Origin: Candidatus Eremiobacteraceae bacterium
GTDB taxonomy: Bacteria; Vulcanimicrobiota; Vulcanimicrobiia; Eremiobacterales; Eremiobacteraceae
Direction of reading: 5' to 3'
Assembly (NCBI GenBank): GCA_035295225.1
Contig: DATGJI010000042.1
Span: forward strand, 1 to 64,000
DNA length: 64,000 nt
Within the stretch, counting starts at the first letter, position 1, and each line of letters opens with the position of its first letter. Shown here piece after piece: positions 23,676 through 31,999 of this stretch. The notes below the pieces were generated by a model that had not been told where the DNA came from, did not search any database, and was given only the letters and a program-made list of their open reading frames with translations. The translations under genes were made by a program, and so were the position numbers.

Positions 23676-24908
23676 TCATTGTACCCGAATCGGAGAGACG
23701 GAAACGACGCGTTCGGGCCGAAAGCCGATGCCGATGGCGCGCGCCGGTAAGCGGCGGAGAAGCGGCCAGCGGTCTAACAGCCGCAGCGGCCACGGCGGCG
23801 CGAACGGAACGTCGCGCCCCAATATCTTATCGATCAGCCGGTTTTGGATGAAGATTTGCAGCCCTTGCGTGAGGCGAGTCGGCCATTCGCGGCGTCGCTG
23901 CACCGCACGAAGATCATCATCATCTACGGCCGAGCGCTGCAACGGTTGTGTGAGGATATTCGCGGTCGCGACGGCATCTTGAACGGCAAGATTGATGCCG
24001 ACTCCTCCGATGGGCGACATGGCGTGTGCCGCATCTCCAATGCAGAGCAAGCCCGAACGGTACCATCTTCGAAGGCGGTTGACGACGACGGTGAGCAGTT
24101 TCACGTCCTCCCAATCGCGGATCTCGACGACGCGGTCGACAAGGAAAGGAGCAAGTGAGGAAAGCGAAGCACGGAATTCTGCGACGCCGCGCTCGCGGAT
24201 CGCGACGAAATCGCCTTTGCGGATGAGGTAGCCGCATTGCCAGTAGTCGCCGCGGTCGATCATGATCATCATCTTGCCGTGGTCCAGCCGCCCGAAGGCG
24301 AGACTCGGATCCTCGCGCCGGCGCGAGAGCCGAAACCACAGGACATCCATCGGCGCGCCGAAATCCCGGACTTCGAGCTCGGCCTTTTCGCGCGCGAGCG
24401 AGTGGCGACCGTCGGCTCCGACCGTCAGATCCGCGAAAATCGTCTGCGCGCCCTCAGGCGTGCTGACGTTCACGCCGACGACTTTGCCCGAGCCGTCGAA
24501 CACTAGATCGGTAGCCGCCGCATTCATCGCCAGATGAAAGCTGGGATATTTTCTGCCCTGACGCGCGATGAAATCCAAGAGATCCCACTGCGGCATCAAC
24601 GCGATGAAGCGGCAGCGCGCCGGCACATGACTGAAATCCGCGATCTGGACGGAATTCGCACCGATCTGCGCACCGAGCGATCTCACCTCCTGGTGCGGGA
24701 GCTCCAGAAGTCCGTCGAGCAACCCGAGCTGGTCGATCACGTCAAGCGTCGACGGATGAATCGTGTCGCCGCGGAAGTCGCGAAAGAAATCGGCGTGCTT
24801 TTCCAGCACGGTCACATGGATTCCAGATCTGGCCAGGAGATAGCCGAGCATCATGCCGGCCGGCCCGCCGCCAACGATACAGACGGAAGTTCGCGCGTCC
24901 GCGATCAC
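23676..24908 (-). CDS. FAD-dependent monooxygenase (PHBH/UbiH fold)
   Basis: 410 residues. The motifs are SVCIVGGGPAGMMLGYLLAR (ADP-binding), LTVGADGRHSLAR (DG motif) and LLCIGDAAHAMSPIGGVGIN (GD motif), the three signatures of class A flavoprotein hydroxylases. Such enzymes use NAD(P)H and oxygen to hydroxylate aromatic or isoprenoid substrates. The substrate is unknown; similarity in style to UbiH and tetracycline-modifying enzymes is only at fold level. GTG start at 24908. It lies 9 bases after the metallothionein-like gene, so the two are co-transcribed. Confidence 0.9.
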   Translation of the reverse strand: MIADARTSVCIVGGGPAGMMLGYLLARSGIHVTVLEKHADFFRDFRGDTIHPSTLDVIDQLGLLDGLLELPHQEVRSLGAQIGANSVQIADFSHVPARCRFIALMPQWDLLDFIARQGRKYPSFHLAMNAAATDLVFDGSGKVVGVNVSTPEGAQTIFADLTVGADGRHSLAREKAELEVRDFGAPMDVLWFRLSRRREDPSLAFGRLDHGKMMIMIDRGDYWQCGYLIRKGDFVAIRERGVAEFRASLSSLAPFLVDRVVEIRDWEDVKLLTVVVNRLRRWYRSGLLCIGDAAHAMSPIGGVGINLAVQDAVATANILTQPLQRSAVDDDDLRAVQRRREWPTRLTQGLQIFIQNRLIDKILGRDVPFAPPWPLRLLDRWPLLRRLPARAIGIGFRPERVVSVSPIRVQ

Positions 24909-24917
24909 GAGGCGGAG

Positions 24918-25100
24918 TTAGACGAGCGTGTCGGGCCCCTGCGGTCCCGTGATCGAACTGATGCCGCCGCAGGCTTCATGCCCGCACTTGCAGTGACTGT
25001 TGTCGTGAGCATCGCGTTCGCAGCGCTCGCAGCAGAATTGACTCGGCGAGTTCGCGCTGATGATGCACGAGCAATTCTGCTTGGCACAAGCTTGTTCCAT
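24918..25100 (-). CDS. Metallothionein-like Cys-rich protein (SmtA type)
   Basis: 60 residues with 10 Cys and 3 His. It opens EQACAKQNCSC, then FCCERCERDAHDNSHCKCGHEACGG. The CxxxxCxC opening and later CCxxC pattern match bacterial SmtA/BmtA metallothioneins, which buffer zinc or cadmium with a GATA-finger-like core. The Cys count and spacing differ somewhat from the cyanobacterial prototype. The next downstream gene is the flavin monooxygenase and the upstream neighbour is a zinc-ribbon protein. Confidence 0.82.
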   Translation of the reverse strand: MEQACAKQNCSCIISANSPSQFCCERCERDAHDNSHCKCGHEACGGISSITGPQGPDTLV

Positions 25101-25113
25101 GCGGACGACGATC

Positions 25114-25368
25114 CTATCTGGTCTTGCGGCGCGTTCGCTTCAGTCGCTTGACGGCTGAGTTCACATGCGTCTTGACCACTGCGCGTACGACGGCGGCGAG
25201 TTCCCGCTTGTCGGCGTACTTGTTCATGTAAGGAAGCACGCCGATCACCGTCTCGCACGACGTGCAAGCCACGGTCACGATCCGGTGGGTGCCGCCGGCT
25301 CGCTCCTCTCCTGCCCGGAAAGGCACGGCTTTCAAACACCGCGGACACTTGCGTTTGAAGATGTCCAC
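25114..25368 (-). CDS. Small zinc-ribbon protein
   Basis: 84 residues from a GTG at 25368. Two metal-binding knuckles, KCPRCLKAV and ACTSCETVI, lie about 27 residues apart, followed by a very basic tail (VKRLKRTRRKTR). The architecture suggests a nucleic-acid-associated zinc ribbon. It starts 7 bases after the HTH gene, so both belong to one operon. The longer frame upstream overlaps the HTH gene and is rejected. Confidence 0.72.
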   Translation of the reverse strand: MDIFKRKCPRCLKAVPFRAGEERAGGTHRIVTVACTSCETVIGVLPYMNKYADKRELAAVVRAVVKTHVNSAVKRLKRTRRKTR

Positions 25369-25375
25369 TCGGCCG

Positions 25376-25786
25376 TCAGCTCGCAAGGCGACCTGGGAAC
25401 GAGCGTTTCGCGGCGTCGTATGCCGCCTCGATGAGCAGCGGATTGAGCGCAAGTCGAATGGGCCGGCGCGGAAGCTCCGGAAGGCGGTGGGCAAAACCCT
25501 TGGCGCAGAGAATGGAAAGCGCGCGCTGCACCGATGCGTCCGACATGCGAAGCCGTCGCGCGATCGCTGCAACACCGAGGCCGCGTTCGAAAATGCGCGT
25601 TCGAACGTCGACCGTGCGCCACAAAAAGGTGTAAACGCGTCGCTGATCGCGGCTCAACTCGTCGCACGCTTCGATGGACGAGAATAGCGAATCCCAGACA
25701 CGATCGCAAAACGACCTTACGTTGCCCTTGCGACGTCTGTTCTGCACGAGCGTCGGCCTCCGTACCTCGAACATATGTTTGGACAT
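25376..25786 (-). CDS. Winged-helix/HTH DNA-binding protein
   Basis: 136 residues. The C-terminal half has a clear helix-turn-helix: LGVAAIARRLRMSDASVQRALS, followed by a wing-like CAKGFAHRLPELPRRPIRLAL. The N-terminal part is basic (LVQNRRRKGN) with SRDQRRVYTFLWR. No ligand domain is visible. It lies inside the end-joining operon, between the LigD phosphoesterase gene and the zinc-ribbon gene, and may control it. Confidence 0.75.
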   Translation of the reverse strand: MSKHMFEVRRPTLVQNRRRKGNVRSFCDRVWDSLFSSIEACDELSRDQRRVYTFLWRTVDVRTRIFERGLGVAAIARRLRMSDASVQRALSILCAKGFAHRLPELPRRPIRLALNPLLIEAAYDAAKRSFPGRLAS

Positions 25787-25809
25787 CGGCTCGCCGCAAC
25801 CCTGCGCCC

Positions 25810-26460
25810 TCAGCCTTCGGTCGACGATCGATTCGAGACCCACGTGGCTACCTTTTTGGCACGCCGGATATCGTCCAGCGTGCGGCCGCTCTTGACGGAC
25901 TCGGCGTGCGCGGTCGCCCGCCAGCGTTTGTCGACGAAGTCGTCGCGCTCTTTGATCAGCAGCCACGCATTCTCCACGCCATCGCGCGCGCGCATCTTCA
26001 CCAACGCGAAGTTGCCGCGGAGCTTTTTCCCGCGCAGCGTGAACTTGATCTCACCGTCGTCGATCGACTTCTCCGGGCGCACGTCGGTTTGCGGCCGGTA
26101 CGTGCCGCGATCCCAGACGATGACTTCTCCTGCGCCGTAATTCCCTTTGGGTATGACGCCTTCGAAATCGCGGTAGGCGAGCGGGTGATCTTCGACGCGC
26201 ATCGCAAGGCGTTTAGCCGCAGGGTCGAGCGATGGGCCTTTCGGCACGGCCCAAGATTTGAGCACGCCCGCGGCTTCGAGGCGGAAATCGTAGTGCAATC
26301 GGCTCGCGTCGTGCAGCTGGATGACGAAACGAAGCGACCGCGAGTTGGTCGCGGATCGCTTGGCGGTAGGCTCAGGTGTCCGCTTGAAGTCGCGCTTCGC
26401 GTCGTATCGTGCGATCGACGTGTCCGAGCGATCCCCGCGTTTCGGCGTCTTCGCCTTCAC
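25810..26460 (-). CDS. LigD 3'-phosphoesterase (PE) domain protein, stand-alone
   Basis: 216 residues. FVIQLHDASRLHYDFRLE, WAVPKGPSLDP, VEDHPLAYRDFEGVIPKGNYGAGEVIVWD and the RGNFALVKM strand are the signatures of the LigD PE domain, with its catalytic His-Asp-His set. The domain trims 3' phosphate and ribonucleotide ends during non-homologous end joining. In Pseudomonas and mycobacteria it is fused into LigD; here it is a separate gene with a short basic N-terminus. GTG start at 26460 overlaps the preceding stop (GTGA). Confidence 0.93.
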   Translation of the reverse strand: MKAKTPKRGDRSDTSIARYDAKRDFKRTPEPTAKRSATNSRSLRFVIQLHDASRLHYDFRLEAAGVLKSWAVPKGPSLDPAAKRLAMRVEDHPLAYRDFEGVIPKGNYGAGEVIVWDRGTYRPQTDVRPEKSIDDGEIKFTLRGKKLRGNFALVKMRARDGVENAWLLIKERDDFVDKRWRATAHAESVKSGRTLDDIRRAKKVATWVSNRSSTEG

Positions 26461-26666
26461 GACGATTTCTTTTTTGGTACCTTTCCGCCGCTCTTTCTCG
26501 CCTCGGAGAGACCGATCGCGATGGCCTGCTTGCGGCTCTTCACCTTCTTGCCCGAGCGCCCCGACTTGAGCTTGCCCTCCTTCATCTCATGCATCGCGCG
26601 CTTGACTTTTTTACCCGCCGTCTTTCCGTATTTCCGCGTCGAACCCGACTTTTTCTTACCAGGCAT
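26457..26666 (-). CDS. Lys-rich DUF6496-type protein
   Basis: 69 residues, about one third Lys/Arg: MPGKKKSGSTRKYGKTAGKK, then KRAMHEMKEGKLKSGRSGKK and a terminal KVPKKKSS. RAMHEMKEGKLKSG is the conserved core of this small family. Its place between two LigD genes suggests a DNA-binding accessory of end joining, which is inference. The start at 26666 is preferred to the upstream frame that overlaps the polymerase gene. Confidence 0.8.
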   Translation of the reverse strand: MPGKKKSGSTRKYGKTAGKKVKRAMHEMKEGKLKSGRSGKKVKSRKQAIAIGLSEARKSGGKVPKKKSS

Positions 26667-26697
26667 GACGCCGCTCCCTTCTCGATTGGCGTGGCCC

Positions 26698-27636
26698 CTA
26701 CAGATATTTTGCGAGATCGACGCGCCCGGTCCGGGCGAGCAGCGGCTTCCAAAGATCGCCGACCTTGCGGAGCCTAGCCACCATATTCCCGATGTCGAAG
26801 TCATCTAACCGCACGCCTTTCTCGAGTTCACGCCATGTGACGGGCGCGGAGACGGTCGGACGTTTTGCGGCGCGCACGGAATAGATGGATGCGAGCGTGC
26901 GCCCCCACGCGTTCTGATTGTAGTCGATGAGGACGCGACCATGCGGCCGCTTGGCTTTCGCGTATACCGCGGTTATAAGCTGCGGACTCCGTTCGGCGAT
27001 CTGCATCGCGAGGGCTTTGGAAAACGTCCAAACGTCTTTCTGAAGCGGGCCGCGCTTGATCGGCACGTAGATGTGAATGCCGCGCGAACCCGTTGTCTTG
27101 GCGAAGTTCGGCATCTCCAATCGCTCCAGCGCGTCGTGCACCGCAAGCGCGGTCTCGCAAACGCGCTCGAACGTCGCGCCGGGGACCGGATCGAGGTCGA
27201 AATGGAAATAGTCAGGGCGGTTCGGGTCGTCGCAGCACGCATACCACTGATTGAGGTCAATGCAGCCGAGATTCACTATCCAGAGCAGCGACGCGAGATC
27301 ATTGACCATCGGGAATTCGACGATGCGACCACCGGCGTGCTTGATCTTGCACGTGGAAAGCCACGCCGGGTGCGAGTCCGGAACGTGTTTCATGAAGAAG
27401 AACTCGCCGCTCGCGCCGTTCGGATAGCGCTTCATGACCATAGCCCGATCGCGGACATGCGGCAGCAACCACGGGCTGATCGCCGCGTAGTAGCGAAGCA
27501 AGTCGCCCTTTGTGACCGTCGGGCTTTTCCAGAACGGCTTCTGAAGATTCGTGAGATGCACGCGCCGCTTGCCGTCCGCGGCATCGAATGTTTCGGCCGT
27601 CCGGGGAATCTCGGGCGGCCGGGTTCTCGCGCTCAC
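26698..27636 (-). CDS. ligD: LigD polymerase/primase (POL) domain protein, stand-alone
   Basis: 312 residues. It carries the archaeo-eukaryotic primase fold of LigD: MKRYPNGASGEFFFMKHVPD, the catalytic acidic pair in YFHFDLDPVPG, the TGSRGIHIYVPI nucleotide-binding block and DYNQNAWGRT. It fills gaps and adds ribonucleotides at double-strand breaks. It overlaps the Ku gene by 4 bases, so the two are co-translated. No ligase domain is fused. Confidence 0.95.
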   Translation of the reverse strand: MSARTRPPEIPRTAETFDAADGKRRVHLTNLQKPFWKSPTVTKGDLLRYYAAISPWLLPHVRDRAMVMKRYPNGASGEFFFMKHVPDSHPAWLSTCKIKHAGGRIVEFPMVNDLASLLWIVNLGCIDLNQWYACCDDPNRPDYFHFDLDPVPGATFERVCETALAVHDALERLEMPNFAKTTGSRGIHIYVPIKRGPLQKDVWTFSKALAMQIAERSPQLITAVYAKAKRPHGRVLIDYNQNAWGRTLASIYSVRAAKRPTVSAPVTWRELEKGVRLDDFDIGNMVARLRKVGDLWKPLLARTGRVDLAKYL

Positions 27637-28490
27637 GTGCGCGCCGTCGTCCGCCTCGTCTTCGTCTTGTCGGCCTTCGTCTTCGGCTTCTCAGCCTCAG
27701 GCTTCGACTTCTTGCTGCGCGCCGCAAGGCTGCGCTGCAGCGCGGCCGCGATGTCGTCCAAGTTCTGCTCTTGCGCCGGCGCGGCTTTTTTCTGCGCGAC
27801 GATCTTCTTGCCTTTGGCTTTGTCCTGCAGCGTTTTGAGCATGGTCTGCCGGTACGTGTCCGTGTACTCTTTCGGTTCGAACGTTCCGGCCATGGCGTCG
27901 ATCAGCATCATCGCCGCCTTCATCTCGCCCGCGGAGACTTTGTCTTTTTTTGTGGGCACGTCGACGTCTTCGGCCGGCACGAGTTCGCCTTCGAAGTGCA
28001 TGAGCTCTAAGACAAGCGCGGTGTCGTACGGTTTCAGAGCCGCGAGATGCTCGCGCGTGCGGAGCACGATGCGCGCAATGCCGACCTTGCCGGATTTCTC
28101 CAGCGCCTCACGTAGGACCGAATATGCATGCTGGGCCTTCTTCTCGGGCTCCAGATAGTACGGCGTCTCGTACATGCGCGGGTCGACTTCGGCCGCATCG
28201 ACGAATTGCTCGATGTCGATGGACTTCGTCAGTTCCGGCCGCGCCGCTTCGAAGTCTTTGTCTTCCATGATGACGTACTTGCCGTCGTCGAGTTCGTAGC
28301 CTTTGACGAGATCCGCCCATTCGACTTTCTTGTGGCAATGATCGCACACACGCTCGTTATGGATACGGCCTTTATCTTTTCCATGGAGCATGTGAAACGA
28401 GAGGTCGTTCGTGCGAACCGCGGTCACGAGCCGAACAGGTATCGAGACCAATCCGAAATTGATCGCGCCGCTCCAAATCGCATGTGCCAT
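27633..28490 (-). CDS. ku: Ku DNA end-binding protein
   Basis: 285 residues. The N-terminus MAHAIWSGAINFGLVSIPVR and VCDHCHKKVEWADLVKGYE followed by the LRTREHLAALKPYD strand are diagnostic of bacterial Ku, a homodimer that rings DNA ends and recruits LigD. The C-terminal 60 residues are a Lys/Ala-rich tail (SKKSKPEAEKPKTKADKTK), as in other bacterial Ku proteins where the tail helps DNA threading. It is the first intact gene of the end-joining operon. Confidence 0.97.
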   Translation of the reverse strand: MAHAIWSGAINFGLVSIPVRLVTAVRTNDLSFHMLHGKDKGRIHNERVCDHCHKKVEWADLVKGYELDDGKYVIMEDKDFEAARPELTKSIDIEQFVDAAEVDPRMYETPYYLEPEKKAQHAYSVLREALEKSGKVGIARIVLRTREHLAALKPYDTALVLELMHFEGELVPAEDVDVPTKKDKVSAGEMKAAMMLIDAMAGTFEPKEYTDTYRQTMLKTLQDKAKGKKIVAQKKAAPAQEQNLDDIAAALQRSLAARSKKSKPEAEKPKTKADKTKTRRTTART

Positions 28491-28514
28491 ATCGTTGACT
28501 TTTCCTCCAGCGCG

Positions 28515-28946
28515 TCACGAGCGCTCCCGCACCCGCACGCAGTCTTCCGGGCGTTTGTCAACTCGCAACCCGATGTAAACCGGCTGACGCAAGATGCTGC
28601 TGCGAATCGGTTCGACGATCTTCACTTCCGCTACGAGTTCCGGCCGCACCCAGTGAACCGGAACGTCGATTGCCGGCACCACGTCGTACGGACATTTTTT
28701 GGTCTCGCGCGCCGCCAGTTCGTCTCGGAGCGATTCGAGAGAGGGGCTGCTAAATCCGGTCAGCGCATGGCCCGCATAGCGCAACGCGTCACGGTCATAG
28801 ACCCCCAACAAAATCGAACCGCGCCGCCCGCTATCCGCGCGCGGCTCGGTCCATCCCCCGATGACGAACTCCTGGCGCTCGCGAACATCCCCCTTACGGG
28901 ATGTCGCCGCACGAGACGTATCGGCCAAGTTGCGAAGCTGACTCAT
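28515..28946 (-). pseudogene. C-terminal (OB-fold) remnant of an ATP-dependent DNA ligase
   Basis: The segment QEFVIGGWTEP to DCVRVRERS matches the last 120 or so residues of the intact ligase at 32000-32965 at about 60% identity by eye, including the shared ending LRVDKRPEDCVRV. The adenylation domain with the catalytic KxDG is absent. Homology begins about 20 bases after the stop of the overlapping secreted-protein gene, and the only starts lie inside that gene. It may be a decayed duplicate or, less likely, a free-standing OB domain made by coupling. It sits 24 bases upstream of ku. Confidence 0.6.
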
Positions 28947-29304
28947 GGACGTTGATCGCCATGCCATGCCCCAGTATAGCGGTTATCGGCACATCGACGG
29001 TGGTGTTGGAGTGTCCGAGGACGACGTTTTTCAACGGGTATTTCGGCGCCGGGTTCAGTTTAGCACACGGCCCGAGATGGACATGTGCCGGCTGATTACC
29101 GAGCGTGTTTTCGTGCTGCAGCGCGATGACGATGCGCGTTCGGCCGCCAAGGTCGGTGAGCGTCGCGGTTCCGTATTCGCCCGATCCATTCTGCGCGTGC
29201 ATCTTGATAGTGACGTCCGGGTGTGCAGCCGCGGCGGGAATGGCTGCAGCGGAAAGTAGCAAGCCGCTTGCCGCGCTCGCCGCGGCGATCAGTGTGATGC
29301 GCAT
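28894..29304 (-). CDS. Secreted CHRD/Cu-Zn SOD-like beta protein (copy 2)
   Basis: 136 residues, signal peptide MRITLIAAASAASGLLLSAAA. The motif order matches the gene at 23233: NGSGEYGTATLTDLGG, LGNQPAHVHLGPCAKLNP, INVHESASQLGRYVSCGDIP. A GGAGGAGA Shine-Dalgarno supports the start. The 3' end overlaps the frame of the ligase remnant. A role in periplasmic oxidative or metal stress is plausible but not shown. Confidence 0.82.
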   Translation of the reverse strand: MRITLIAAASAASGLLLSAAAIPAAAAHPDVTIKMHAQNGSGEYGTATLTDLGGRTRIVIALQHENTLGNQPAHVHLGPCAKLNPAPKYPLKNVVLGHSNTTVDVPITAILGHGMAINVHESASQLGRYVSCGDIP

Positions 29305-29349
29305 AGTGTCTCCTCCACGGCGGAAATCGCCTTACCCAGCGCCTACCCT

Positions 29350-30387
29350 CTAGGCTGCTCGCTGAAACGCCCGGATAGCGGCCGTCTCGATCGCGCTTAA
29401 GCCGGAAAGCGCGCGCCGCGGGGTCCGGACGCGCCGCGCGATCGATCCGTCTTCGTGCCAAGAAAACACGAGCGGATGTATATAGCACTTTCTGCAAACA
29501 GCCGCGGTATTGCCGAGGATTTTCGCGACGTGCTCGACCGCCGCAGCTTGGATGCGACGCGCATCGTTCGCGTCAGGCGCGGATTCACATCGCCGGAGGA
29601 TATCGAGACAGAGGACTGTCGCGTGCCACGTTCTGACATCCTTCGCCGAAAACTCTGCGGCGGTCGCGCTGCGAAGGTAGTCGTTGACGTCCTGTGACTC
29701 GATCGGCACCGCGGTTCCAGTTTCATCCTCATATTGGAAAAGCTCTTGACCCGGCAGCTCCGCGCACCGTCGCACGATCGCCGCCAATCGCGAATCGGCA
29801 ACCGAGATCTCGTGAAAACGTCCGGATTTTCCGCGAAATCGAAAGTGGAGCGTATCACTCTTTGCCACGACATGCTTTGTCCGCAGCGTCGTCAAGCCGA
29901 AAGATTTATTCGCTCGTGCATATTCCTCATTGCCGACTCGGATCAGCGTATCTTCCAGCAATCTCACGACGGCTGCGACGACTCGTTCCTTGCCTAGTCC
30001 CCGTTTCCGCAAGTCACGCGCGACTCGCTTTCTGAGTGCGGGCAGCGATTTCGCGAAGCTGAGCATGCGATCGAATTTCGCCGCGTCGCGCACGAGGGTC
30101 CACTCTGCGTGGTACTTATACTGCTTGCGGCCGCGATCGTCGCGCGCGCTGGCTTGGATGTGTCCGCGAGGGGACGGGCAGATCCAGACGTCGCGGTAGG
30201 CCGGCGGAATTGCGAGAGCGCGGATCCGCGCGAGTTCCGCGGATTCGCGCACGGCCGACCCGTCGGGGGCGATGTAGCCGAACCCTCGACCCCGTCGCAG
30301 GCGGCGAATGCCGGGTTTGCGATCGTTCACATAGAGCAGGCCGGCCGCGCGCGACGCTTCCCGGCCGTCCTGTTCTGCATCGGTCAC
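29350..30387 (-). CDS. DNA topoisomerase IB (poxvirus-type)
   Basis: 345 residues from a GTG at 30387 with GGGAGAA upstream. Features are GFGYIAPDGSAV and IPPAYRDVWICP at the N-terminus, the KYHAEWTLVRDAAKFDRM block, RVGNEEYARANKSFGLTTLR, and the catalytic Tyr in VCRKCYIHPLVF. It relaxes supercoils through a 3'-phosphotyrosine intermediate. Bacterial type IB enzymes often sit near Ku/LigD genes, as here. The longer frame at 30501 overlaps the divergent membrane-protein gene and is rejected. Confidence 0.93.
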   Translation of the reverse strand: MTDAEQDGREASRAAGLLYVNDRKPGIRRLRRGRGFGYIAPDGSAVRESAELARIRALAIPPAYRDVWICPSPRGHIQASARDDRGRKQYKYHAEWTLVRDAAKFDRMLSFAKSLPALRKRVARDLRKRGLGKERVVAAVVRLLEDTLIRVGNEEYARANKSFGLTTLRTKHVVAKSDTLHFRFRGKSGRFHEISVADSRLAAIVRRCAELPGQELFQYEDETGTAVPIESQDVNDYLRSATAAEFSAKDVRTWHATVLCLDILRRCESAPDANDARRIQAAAVEHVAKILGNTAAVCRKCYIHPLVFSWHEDGSIARRVRTPRRALSGLSAIETAAIRAFQRAA

Positions 30388-30472
30388 TGCTCTCGATTCT
30401 CCCGATTGGCTGTTCTCCAGAGTTGGTACAAGGTAAACGCATCCGTCGACTGCCGCTTCAGGAGGTCCGCTC

Positions 30473-30679
30473 GTGAACGAGCCATCTCGGCATGACGTCA
30501 CTCAACACAAGTCAGGTGCATCCTCGATCGTGTACACCTTCATCGCCATCGTCGTCGTGACCGTGGCGGCGATGTTCTTCTGGCAGCCCTGGAAGGGCTC
30601 GCCTCCGGCGGCACCGCTGCGATATGCCACAGCGGCTCCGAACGCGCACTCCACGTCCACCGCCGTGCCGACCCCCTAA
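30473..30679 (+). CDS. Small single-pass membrane protein, 68 residues
   Basis: GTG start with a perfect AGGAGG 7 bases upstream. A polar N-terminus is followed by one transmembrane helix (SIVYTFIAIVVVTVAAMFFW) and a Pro/Thr/Ala tail that would be outside the membrane. No family recognised. It ends 4 bases before the aquaporin-family gene. Confidence 0.7.
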   Translation: MNEPSRHDVTQHKSGASSIVYTFIAIVVVTVAAMFFWQPWKGSPPAAPLRYATAAPNAHSTSTAVPTP

Positions 30680-30683
30680 CGCC

Positions 30684-31400
30684 GTGTCGCCTACAGGAAG
30701 GCCTACGAATGCGCAGCGGTTCGGGGCTGAGATCATAGGAACGTTCTTTCTGACATTCGTCGCGGCCGGCGCCGACGTGCTCGATCACGTCGGAGGCGGC
30801 ATCGGCCACACCGCGCGCTACCTCGCGCCCGGCCTTGTCGTCGCGGCGATGATCTGGAGTCTGAGCGGAATCTCCGGCGCGCATCTGAATCCGGCCGTCA
30901 CGCTCACCTTTGTCTTGCGCGGCTCATTCCCGCCGAAGCTGGCGGGTCTGTACGTCGTCGCCCAATTCGCCGGCGCTGTCGCTGCCGCCGCGACGGTCGC
31001 GCTCGCGTTCGGCTCGTTGATCGATGAGGGCGTGACGCAGCCGGGAACGGGGGTCACGCCGCTTGCGGCCGTCGCCTGGGAAGGGCTCCTCACCGCGCTC
31101 CTGGTGTTCGTGATTCTCGCCACCGCCGAGGAAGAAGCGGTGGTCGGAAAAAATGCGGCGCTCGCCGTTGGTCTCACTGTCGCCCTGTGCGGCCTGTTCT
31201 CCAGTCACATGACCGGCGCATCGATGAACCCCGCGCGATCATTTGGTCCGGCGCTTGTGAGCGGTGATTGGCGATACGCGTGGGTATATATCGTCGGACC
31301 GCTGGTCGGCGGCGCGGTCGCTGCGGCGCTCATCCGGCCGCTCTTCGGGCCGCCCGGTCGATCCGGGTTCAAGGCCGCCCGCGGAAAGAATGAGGAATGA
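30684..31400 (+). CDS. MIP-family aquaporin / glycerol facilitator
   Basis: 238 residues, six transmembrane helices and two half-helices with the NPA boxes HLNPAVTLTF and SMNPARSFGPAL. The second box with Arg is the selectivity arginine region. The order AEIIGTFFLTF at the start is typical. Whether water or small solutes pass cannot be told from the sequence. The GTG at 30684 lacks a clear ribosome-binding site and may be translated by coupling with the preceding small gene. It overlaps the pyrophosphatase start by 4 bases. Confidence 0.9.
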   Translation: MSPTGRPTNAQRFGAEIIGTFFLTFVAAGADVLDHVGGGIGHTARYLAPGLVVAAMIWSLSGISGAHLNPAVTLTFVLRGSFPPKLAGLYVVAQFAGAVAAAATVALAFGSLIDEGVTQPGTGVTPLAAVAWEGLLTALLVFVILATAEEEAVVGKNAALAVGLTVALCGLFSSHMTGASMNPARSFGPALVSGDWRYAWVYIVGPLVGGAVAAALIRPLFGPPGRSGFKAARGKNEE

Positions 31401-31972
31401 GCAGAGTCAACGCGACCCATTTTGAGCGCATCCCGACATTCCCGAATCCGAAGGACAAGAATATCGTCCACGCGATCATCGAGACGCCGCGCAACATCCG
31501 CCACAAGTTCGCGCTCGAACCGAAGTACGGCATCCTCAAGCTCAAGCAGACGATCGCGCAAGGTCTCGCGTGGCCTTACGACTACGGTTTTGTGCCCCAG
31601 ACGCTGGCCGACGACGGCGATCCCACAGATATCGTCTTCCTCAGCGACGCGCCGACGTTCCCGGGGTGTCTCGTCGAAGCGCGCATTCTCGGCATCATCC
31701 GTCTCAAGAAGAACGGCGTCGAGAACGACCGGATCGTGGCCTGTCCGCTTCGGATGGACGGCGTCGCCCAGAACACCGACAAGTACGACGATATCAAAGA
31801 CATCCCGAAGGAAACGCTTGAGAGCCTTTGCCGCTTCTTGGTCGAGTATTCGTCCGACGAAGACAACACGATCACATTCGAGGGCGTTCGATCTCGTAAA
31901 AAGGCCAAGAAGTCGGTGGGTGAGGGAATAACCGCCTACCGGGCACGGCGTCACGCCAAGAAAAAGGGCTGA
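31397..31972 (+). CDS. ppa: Soluble inorganic pyrophosphatase (family I)
   Basis: 191 residues. PKYGILKLKQTI, WPYDYGFVPQTLADDGDPTD (metal-binding Asp cluster) and NDRIVACPLR are the family I signature, with active-site Lys, Tyr and Asp residues. It hydrolyses pyrophosphate to drive biosynthesis. The C-terminus is extended by a basic segment (RSRKKAKKS...RRHAKKKG). Start overlaps the aquaporin stop (ATGA). Confidence 0.93.
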   Translation: MSRVNATHFERIPTFPNPKDKNIVHAIIETPRNIRHKFALEPKYGILKLKQTIAQGLAWPYDYGFVPQTLADDGDPTDIVFLSDAPTFPGCLVEARILGIIRLKKNGVENDRIVACPLRMDGVAQNTDKYDDIKDIPKETLESLCRFLVEYSSDEDNTITFEGVRSRKKAKKSVGEGITAYRARRHAKKKG

Positions 31973-31999
31973 GGTCGAGAGGCCGAGCGCTTCTTCGGA

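Noticed and set aside
25534-28158. Two long plus-strand open frames of 424 and 405 codons (25534-26808 and 26941-28158)
   Set aside because: They lie antisense to HTH, LigD PE, LigD POL and Ku genes with clear motifs and show Arg/Pro-rich shadow composition.
28515-28967. A functional short DNA ligase
   Set aside because: It lacks the adenylation domain with the KxDG lysine, and its homology starts after the stop of an overlapping gene.
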